The position numbers and the translations under genes are program-made. From positions 1 to 62,137 of the forward strand of contig CAIUPP010000071.1 in assembly GCA_903901045.1 (NCBI GenBank): a stretch of 62,137 nucleotides of DNA. The letters run 5' to 3'. Shown piece by piece: positions 57,001 through 62,137 of this stretch. How positions within the stretch are numbered: the first letter of the stretch is position 1; the number at the start of each line of letters is the position of its first letter. The DNA comes from an uncultured Planctomycetota bacterium. GTDB lineage: Bacteria > Planctomycetota > Brocadiia > CAIUPP01. The notes under the pieces are model-generated. The model was given only the letters and a program-made list of their open reading frames with translations, did not search any database and had not been told where the DNA came from.

Positions 57001-58008
57001 ATGTCCGGCAGGCGCAGGCACTCTGTGGGAGACCCGGCAAAGGCCATGAACGTCAGCATCGTGATCCCGATCCATAACGAGGCGCCGAACGTCGAGCCGC
57101 TGGTGCGCGAACTGCGCGATTTCGCCGACACGGAGCCGCGCGTGCGGCAGATCATCTTTGTGGATGACGGTTCGACCGACGGCAGCTACGCGCGGCTGGT
57201 CGCCGCCTCCGGGCTGGATGAGCGCATCCTGGTCATCCGGCTGCGGCGCAATTTCGGCCAGACGGCCGCGCTGAGCGCCGGGTTCGCCGAGGCCACCGGC
57301 GACGTGATCTGCCCGATGGATGGCGACCTGCAGAATGACCCCAGGGATATACCGCTGCTCCTCAAGAAGATCGAGGAGGGATTTGACGTCGTCAGCGGCT
57401 GGCGCAAGGACCGCAAGGACCCCTGGCTCACGCGCCGCCTCCCCTCCGCCGTCGCCAACCGCCTGATCAGCAAAATCACCAGCGTCCGGCTGCACGATTA
57501 CGGCTGCTCGCTGAAGGCGTACAAGCGGGAGGTGATCGAGAATATCCGGCTGTACGGGGAGATGCATCGCTTCATCCCGTCGCTGGCGAGTTGGATGGGG
57601 ACGGACGTTGCGGAGGTCGCCGTCAACCACCGGGCGCGCGTCGCGGGGAAGAGCAAGTACGGCATCTCGCGGGTGTTCCGGGTCATCCTCGACCTGATCA
57701 ACGTCAAATTCCTCATCAGCTACTCCACGCGGCCGATTCAGGTCTTCGGGAAGATCGGCATCTACGCCTTCATCCTGGGGGTGCTTTGCCTCTTCGCGAC
57801 GATTCCCATGAAGATTTACATGGGCTACCCGATCACCGGCAACCCGCTGTTCATGCTCTCGGCGGTGCTGGTGCTGGTGGCGGTGCAGTTTGTCTGCATC
57901 GGCCTCATCGGCGAACTGACGATCCGCACCTATTACGAATTGCAGAACAAGCCGACCTATGTCGTGCGCGAGACGCACCGCGGCGGTGAGGGGAACCCTC
58001 CGCGCTGA
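57001..58008 (+). CDS. family 2 glycosyltransferase, polyprenyl-phosphate type
   Basis: 335 residues from ATG 57001 (no ribosome site; ATG 57046 starting MNVSIVIPIHNEAP is a credible alternative). GT-A fold: VDDGSTDGSYARL, RNFGQTAALSAGF, ICPMDGDLQNDPRDIP with the D-x-D-type motif, KSKYGISRVFRVI, and two C-terminal transmembrane helices (IGIYAFILGVLCLFATIPM and MLSAVLVLVAVQFVCIGLIG). This is the ArnC/GtrB/DPM layout, loading a sugar onto undecaprenyl phosphate. It begins the polysaccharide group at the right end. Confidence 0.92.
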   Translation: MSGRRRHSVGDPAKAMNVSIVIPIHNEAPNVEPLVRELRDFADTEPRVRQIIFVDDGSTDGSYARLVAASGLDERILVIRLRRNFGQTAALSAGFAEATGDVICPMDGDLQNDPRDIPLLLKKIEEGFDVVSGWRKDRKDPWLTRRLPSAVANRLISKITSVRLHDYGCSLKAYKREVIENIRLYGEMHRFIPSLASWMGTDVAEVAVNHRARVAGKSKYGISRVFRVILDLINVKFLISYSTRPIQVFGKIGIYAFILGVLCLFATIPMKIYMGYPITGNPLFMLSAVLVLVAVQFVCIGLIGELTIRTYYELQNKPTYVVRETHRGGEGNPPR

Positions 58009-58023
58009 AAATGGCGGGTTTGT

Positions 58024-58222
58024 CAGTGCGACCCTGAGCGCATTCGCTTCGCTCAGTGCAAACTGCGCGAAGGGGAAGCAATCTTTTCACGGCGCAAGGT
58101 TCTGAATCAGTCAAGGCGTTCGCGCGCAAAAAGATTGCTTCGTCCCCCGCCTCTGGCGGGGTCCTCGCAATGACCGCCACATGACTGCTGTATCCGTGTG
58201 CATCAGTGTTCATCTGTGGACT
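58024..58222. repeat. inverted GCAATCTTTT / AAAAGATTGC element and downstream repeat
   Basis: GTCAGTGCGACCCTGAGCGC to GGGGAAGCAATC pairs loosely with GATTGCTTCGTCCCCC to CTCGCAATGACC: an inverted pair of the repeat class at 46178. A second repeat type follows (ATCCGTGTGCATCAGTGTTC, to 58222) and abuts the start of the next gene at 58230. Confidence 0.65.
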
Positions 58223-58229
58223 CATTGTT

Positions 58230-59405
58230 ATGAGAATCCTGTTCATCTGCTATGAACTGCCGCCGCTGGGCGGAGGAGGAGGGCGCGCGGCGATTCAGAT
58301 CGCCCGCCGCCTCGTCGCGCGCGGCCACGACGTATCCATCCTGAGTTCCCTCTTCGACGGGCTGGCCGAGTCCGAAGAGGACGGCGGCGTACGGATTCGG
58401 CGCATCCGCGTCCGGCGCAAGCGGCAGGATGAATGCACTCCCATCGAATTGCTCTCCTTCATGTGGCGCAGTCTCGGCGCGGCGCGACGCTTGGCGGAGG
58501 AGCTCAAGCCGGAGGTGACCTGCGCGTTTTTCGGCATCCCCGGGGGGCCGGCGGCGCTGCACTTGCGCAATCGCAGGGGGATTCCGTATGTGGTGGCGCT
58601 GCGCGGCTCGGACGTTCCGCGCCCGGAGATGGCGAAGCACCAGCGGCTGCACCTGTTCACCGGCCCCTTCCTGCAGCGGATCTATCGCAAGGCGGCGGGA
58701 ATTGTTTCGGTGAGCGAGCCGCTGAAGCAGGCGGCGCTGAAGGTGGCGCCGGAGGTCGCAATCGAGGTGATCCCGAACGGCGTGGATACGGATTGGTTCT
58801 CCGGCGCGGCGCGGCAGCGCTTGCCGGGCGAGCCGCTGGAACTGCTCTACGTCGGGCGGCTCAAGGAATTCAAAGGGGTGCAACACCTCATCCGGGCGCT
58901 TCCGATGGCCGAAGCGAAGCTGGGGCGCGCGATCCGCCTGACCGTCGCGGGAGACGGGCCGCACCGCGCGGAACTGGAGAAGCTCGCGGCGGAAATGACG
59001 CCGGGGCGGTCGCGCGTCGAGTTCGCCGGTTGGCTCGAGCGCGAAGCGCTTCGCGAGGCCTATGGGCGCGCCGCGCTTCTGCTGCTGCCTTCGCTGGTGG
59101 AGGGGCATCCGAACGTGGTTCTTGAGGCGATGGCGATGGGAACGCCCTGCGTGGGGACGGACGCGCCGGGAATCCGCGAGGTGATTTCCAACGGCGAGGA
59201 CGGCCTGCTGACGCCGCCGTCCGATCCGGCTGCGATTGCGGATGCCGTCGCGCGCGCGCTGTCCGATGGGGAACGCTGGTGCGCGATGAGCCGCGCGGCG
59301 CGCGCCAAGGCGGAGCGCCTTTCCTGGGACTCGATTGCGGCGCAATATGAACAGGCGCTGCTTCGCGCCGCGCGGAGCGGGAAGGAGGGGGCGTGCGCCA
59401 CCTGA
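58230..59405 (+). CDS. family 4 glycosyltransferase
   Basis: 391 residues from ATG 58230; GTG 58206 lies in a repeat. GT-B fold: FICYELPPLGGGGGRAAIQI, SVSEPLKQAALKV, VIPNGVDTDWFSG, LLYVGRLKEFKGVQHLI, VAGDGPHRAELEKL, and LLPSLVEGHPNVVLEAMAMG with the E-x7-E nucleotide-sugar motif. It adds a sugar (retaining mechanism) in an envelope or exopolysaccharide pathway. The next gene overlaps its end by 13 nt. Confidence 0.93.
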   Translation: MRILFICYELPPLGGGGGRAAIQIARRLVARGHDVSILSSLFDGLAESEEDGGVRIRRIRVRRKRQDECTPIELLSFMWRSLGAARRLAEELKPEVTCAFFGIPGGPAALHLRNRRGIPYVVALRGSDVPRPEMAKHQRLHLFTGPFLQRIYRKAAGIVSVSEPLKQAALKVAPEVAIEVIPNGVDTDWFSGAARQRLPGEPLELLYVGRLKEFKGVQHLIRALPMAEAKLGRAIRLTVAGDGPHRAELEKLAAEMTPGRSRVEFAGWLEREALREAYGRAALLLLPSLVEGHPNVVLEAMAMGTPCVGTDAPGIREVISNGEDGLLTPPSDPAAIADAVARALSDGERWCAMSRAARAKAERLSWDSIAAQYEQALLRAARSGKEGACAT

Positions 59406-60397
59406 TCTTCCTCTTCTCGGACCATTTCGAGCCGCGCTCCCCGGAAGCGTTGGAGGCGTGGCTCCGCCAGTACCCGCAGTCGCTGGGGCGCTATGGCGAC
59501 GCCTCGGGGCGGCCTCCCCGCCACACCTGGTTCTACGACGAGGATGATCCGGCGGCGCTGGAAACCCTGGGCCGCCTCTGCCGGCAGGGGTTCGGAGAGA
59601 TTGAACTCCACCTGCACCACTCCTTCGATACGGCGGAGGGGTTGCGCAAGCGGCTTGAGGAGCGCAAGCGGGGATGGGGCGAGCAGGGGGCGCTGATCAC
59701 CGTCGACGGGTGCCGGACGTTTGGCCTCGTGCATGGGAAGTGGTCGCTGGACAACTCCCGCGGGGATGCGCATTGCGGGGTGAACAATGAATTGACGATC
59801 CTCCGCGAGGCGGGCTGCTATGCCGATTTCACTTTTCCGGCGTGGGGGCGGATGCAGCCGAGGCGGAAGCGGAGCATCTACTACGCGACGGATGATCCGG
59901 CGAGGGCGAAATCGTACGACGACGGCGTGCCGGTGGAGGCGGGGCGCGCGGCTTCCGGCGATTTGATGATCTTTCAGGGACCGGGGCGGGTCAGCGGCGT
60001 GCCGCGCTCCTTCGCGCGGTTCGGGAACTGGCTCCCGTGGCTGATGGACCGGCTCTGGCTGACCTGCGCGGTGGATGCGCATCTTCCCCCGACGCCCTCG
60101 CGTGTGGACCGCTGGGTGAACGCCGGGGTGTGCGTCAAGGGGCGGGAGGATTGGGTGTTTGTGAAGGTCCACTCGCACGGCGCGCGCGCGGAGAACACGG
60201 AGAGCTATTTCGGCCGCTTTGCCTCCTTGCTGCACGCGCACCTAACCAGCCGGTACAATGACGGCGCATCCTGGCGGCTGCATTACGCCACGGCGCGCGA
60301 GGCATACAACATTGTCAAGGCAGCCGAGGCCGGGCATTCCGGCGACCCGGAAGCGTACCGGGACTTCATGATCAAGCCGTATCAGAATACAAGGTAG
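59393..60397 (+). CDS. polysaccharide deacetylase-like protein of a glycan locus
   Basis: 334 residues from GTG 59393, about 4 nt after GGAGGGGG and overlapping the glycosyltransferase stop. FLFSDHFEPRSPEAL, EIELHLHHSFDT and FGLVHGKWSLDNS, with YADFTFPAWGRM, recall the metal-binding and barrel strands of NodB/polysaccharide-deacetylase folds, but the usual T-F-D-D and H-S/T-x-x-H order is not exact. No signal peptide, so cytoplasmic. I know this pattern only as a conserved hypothetical next to glycosyltransferases. A sugar deacetylase or hydrolase acting on lipid-linked intermediates is a guess. Confidence 0.68.
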   Translation: MRHLIFLFSDHFEPRSPEALEAWLRQYPQSLGRYGDASGRPPRHTWFYDEDDPAALETLGRLCRQGFGEIELHLHHSFDTAEGLRKRLEERKRGWGEQGALITVDGCRTFGLVHGKWSLDNSRGDAHCGVNNELTILREAGCYADFTFPAWGRMQPRRKRSIYYATDDPARAKSYDDGVPVEAGRAASGDLMIFQGPGRVSGVPRSFARFGNWLPWLMDRLWLTCAVDAHLPPTPSRVDRWVNAGVCVKGREDWVFVKVHSHGARAENTESYFGRFASLLHAHLTSRYNDGASWRLHYATAREAYNIVKAAEAGHSGDPEAYRDFMIKPYQNTR

Positions 60398-60521
60398 CCT
60401 GCTCTATGGGCGGGGTTCTTGTCGCAAAGCACGGCGAGAACCGGGAACTGAAAATGCTGTATATAAGAGAGGCGAACGCTCTTTTGCAGCCGACACGGCA
60501 GGGCCGCGACACGGAATTGGT

Positions 60522-60845
60522 AGTCATCGCGAGTGAGCGCCGCGAAGGAGCATCTTGGCGCACAGGAGGTCGTCGGCGCGAACGTGGCGATCTTCCTGTT
60601 GATCAACCCGCACGAAGGCCAGGTTGTGCCGCCGCGCTGAGGGATTCGGGAACCGGAAGATTGCCGCAGTCGGCGCGGTTGCCGGACGGACCTCCCGACC
60701 CCCTGTGGCGCGCCTCCTTCGCAATGACCGATTATTGGTCGCTGCTGCATGGCTCGTTGCCCGGGTCTGTTCTCTGCAGAGCGAACTGAAGACTGAAGGA
60801 ATGCCGTGCTCTGGCCGGCTGTTCTCCGTGTCTCTGTGACTCCGT
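60522..60845. repeat. repeat-filled gap before asnB
   Basis: The 475-bp gap 60398-60872 holds a GTCATCGCGAGTGAGCGCC / CTCCTTCGCAATGACC inverted element (60522-60727), a GAACTGAAGACTGAA word (about 60783) and CTCCGTGTCTCTGTGACTCC (about 60823-60850). No coding region or promoter is convincing. Confidence 0.55.
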
Positions 60846-60872
60846 GGTGAAAATTGCCTGAAAGGCGCTGCG

Positions 60873-62137
60873 ATGTGCGGAATCAGCGGATGGGTGGGAC
60901 GTCCCGACGCCGAGGCGGCGGCGCGCATGCGCTCCCTGCTGCGCCACCGCGGGCCGGATGAGCAGGGGGAGTACGCCGACGAATTCGTGACGCTCCTCCA
61001 TGAGCGCCTGAGCATCATCGACGTGAAGGGGGGCCGCCAGCCGATTGCGAACGAGGATGGCCGCTACCGCATCATCTTCAACGGCGAGATATACAACCAC
61101 GTCGAGTTGCGGAATGAACTGACCGCCCTGGGGCATCGCTTCGCCACTCACTGCGATACGGAAGTGATTCTCCATCTCTACGAGGAGGTGGGGGAGCGCT
61201 GCCCGGAGCGCCTGCTGGGAATGTTCGCCTTCGCGATTTGGGATTCGCGCGACCGCACGTTCTTCATGGCGCGCGACCGGCTGGGAATCAAGCCGCTCTT
61301 CTATGCGCAGAAGGGGGAGCAACTGCTGTTCGCCTCGGAGCTCAAGGCTGTTCTGGCGAACGGCGCGGTGCCGCGCGAACTCGACCCGGAAGGGCTGGAT
61401 CAGTACCTGACGTTCATGTACGTCCCCGCGCCGCGCACCATCGTCCGGAGCGTGTTGAAGCTGCTGCCGGGGCACTCGCTGACCTTCCGCGACGGGAAAG
61501 CGCATCTGCGCCGTTATTGGGAACTGCCCGCCGCCGGGGATGTGATTGCCGGCGGCAGGATGTCCGAAGGGGTGGAATCGCTTGCGGCGTTGCTGGAGGA
61601 TGCCGTGCGGCGGCGGCTGATGAGCGAGGTGCCGCTGGGGGCGTATCTCTCCGGCGGGTTGGATAGCAGCCTGGTGGTTGCGTTGATGGCGCGCACGGCG
61701 ACGACGCCGGTCAACACCTTCTCCGTGGGGTTCGAGGAGCAGGGGTTCGACGAGCGGCGCTGGTCGCGCATCGTGGCGGAGGCGTTCAAAACGCAGCACC
61801 GGGAACTGGTGGTGGGACACCACAGCGCGTCGGAATTGCCGGCGATCATCCGCGCGCTGGATGAGCCGGTGGCGGACTCGGCGGCGATCCCCACCTATTT
61901 CATGGCGCAACTCACCAAGCCGTACGTGACGGTGGTGCTGACGGGGGAGGGTGCGGACGAGCTTTTCGCCGGTTACTCGCACTACAAGATACTGGCGGGG
62001 GCCGACCGGTTGGCGTCGCTCAGCCCGGGCGGCGCGGCGCGCTGGCTGGCGGGCGCGCTGGGGCCCGGCGCGGCGGGCCGCGCGGCGGAGTTTGCGGGGC
62101 GGTTGCGCGACCGGGCGGAGGCGTACCTGGCGCTCAA
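60873..62137 (+). CDS. asnB: asparagine synthetase (glutamine-hydrolysing), partial
   Basis: 421 residues are present and the frame is open at the window edge, so the C-terminus is missing (family length about 600-650). ATG 60873 lies 8 nt after AAAGG. N-terminal Ntn glutaminase: MCGISGWVG with Cys1 of the mature enzyme, LRHRGPDEQGEY, RLSIIDVKGGRQPI, IIFNGEIYNHVELR. Then the synthetase part: GAYLSGGLDSSLVVALMA PP-loop and VVLTGEGADELFAGYSHY. In this context (GT2, GT4, deacetylase-like) it is the type that amidates sugars or sits in exopolysaccharide loci as often as it makes free asparagine. Confidence 0.93.
   Translation, partial: MCGISGWVGRPDAEAAARMRSLLRHRGPDEQGEYADEFVTLLHERLSIIDVKGGRQPIANEDGRYRIIFNGEIYNHVELRNELTALGHRFATHCDTEVILHLYEEVGERCPERLLGMFAFAIWDSRDRTFFMARDRLGIKPLFYAQKGEQLLFASELKAVLANGAVPRELDPEGLDQYLTFMYVPAPRTIVRSVLKLLPGHSLTFRDGKAHLRRYWELPAAGDVIAGGRMSEGVESLAALLEDAVRRRLMSEVPLGAYLSGGLDSSLVVALMARTATTPVNTFSVGFEEQGFDERRWSRIVAEAFKTQHRELVVGHHSASELPAIIRALDEPVADSAAIPTYFMAQLTKPYVTVVLTGEGADELFAGYSHYKILAGADRLASLSPGGAARWLAGALGPGAAGRAAEFAGRLRDRAEAYLAL

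Noticed and set aside
1-62137. tRNA or rRNA genes, CRISPR arrays, prophage or insertion sequences with transposase
   Set aside because: None was found by reading: no regularly spaced repeats, no T-loop-bearing cloverleaf, no transposase. The repeats present are short and irregularly spaced.

Overview
The window is about 62 kb of gene-dense, GC-rich (mid-60s %, judged by eye) bacterial chromosome. The cell looks Gram-negative: it encodes Lgt, RseP, an alginate-export-type outer-membrane barrel and many signal peptides. Several features are typical of Planctomycetota or of neighbouring uncultured phyla, although no marker here fixes the phylum. These are a stand-alone FloA/NfeD operon, a short cysteine-rich protein overlapping gatB, a long multi-PDZ RseP, an Lgt with a GRIGCF-x-x-GCCYG signature, a HEAT-type protein ending in WEAWW, and secreted CBM9/PA14/PKD proteins. 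Many genes start with GTG or TTG behind a good Shine-Dalgarno sequence. Several promoters fit a sigma-70 consensus (TTGACN, 16-18 bp, TAnnnT).

Layout. 0.1-6.2 kb: nadA, an RsuA/RluB pseudouridine synthase overlapping thiC, pyk and a DprA-like protein. 6.4-9.4 kb (minus): a small lipoyl-like protein, holB, panC and lgt in one operon. 9.7-12.3 kb (minus): lipB-lipA with overlapping GTGA, and a XerC/D recombinase. 12.4-16.7 kb: a zinc-ribbon protein, two NfeD proteins, FloA and a proline-rich membrane protein. 17.0-18.1 kb: hicBA and a macro-domain protein, a small accessory patch. 18.3-21.4 kb: a CBS-domain site-2 protease, trpC, cysE. 21.6-24.1 kb: PilZ protein, Ser/Thr kinase, membrane-anchored hydrolase. 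24.1-25.8 kb (minus): larE and an endonuclease III with a repeat-derived N-terminus. 26-28.6 kb: rfbB, rfbD, nitroreductase.

28.8-38.4 kb is a surface/secreted block: zinc-ribbon protein, CBM9-like protein, convergent porin, PA14-PKD-SGNH protein, coiled-coil protein and a DUF5060-type glycoside hydrolase. 38.4-42.0 kb: gatB, a small Cys protein, leuC, leuD. 42.1-46.1 kb (minus): tsaE, then metF, metV, a lipoyl carrier and a dihydrolipoamide dehydrogenase, the most interesting functional grouping. 46.4-55.2 kb: pfkA, dtd, pcrA, rseP, flavin reductase, nucleotide-sugar epimerase and a MetH-activation-domain-like protein. 55.6-62.1 kb: a lower-GC HEAT-like protein, then a polysaccharide locus (GT2, GT4, deacetylase-like protein, asnB) that runs off the right end.

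Intergenic spaces are full of short palindromic or inverted repeats of several families. Some lie between Shine-Dalgarno and start codon or inside coding sequence. The strongest leads are the lipoyl/Lpd/MetV/MetF module, a second lipoyl-like protein that has lost its lysine, the domesticated repeat in the endonuclease III gene, and a two-copy ~100-bp mobile-looking hairpin element. Functions rest on motifs read by eye; no database search was possible.
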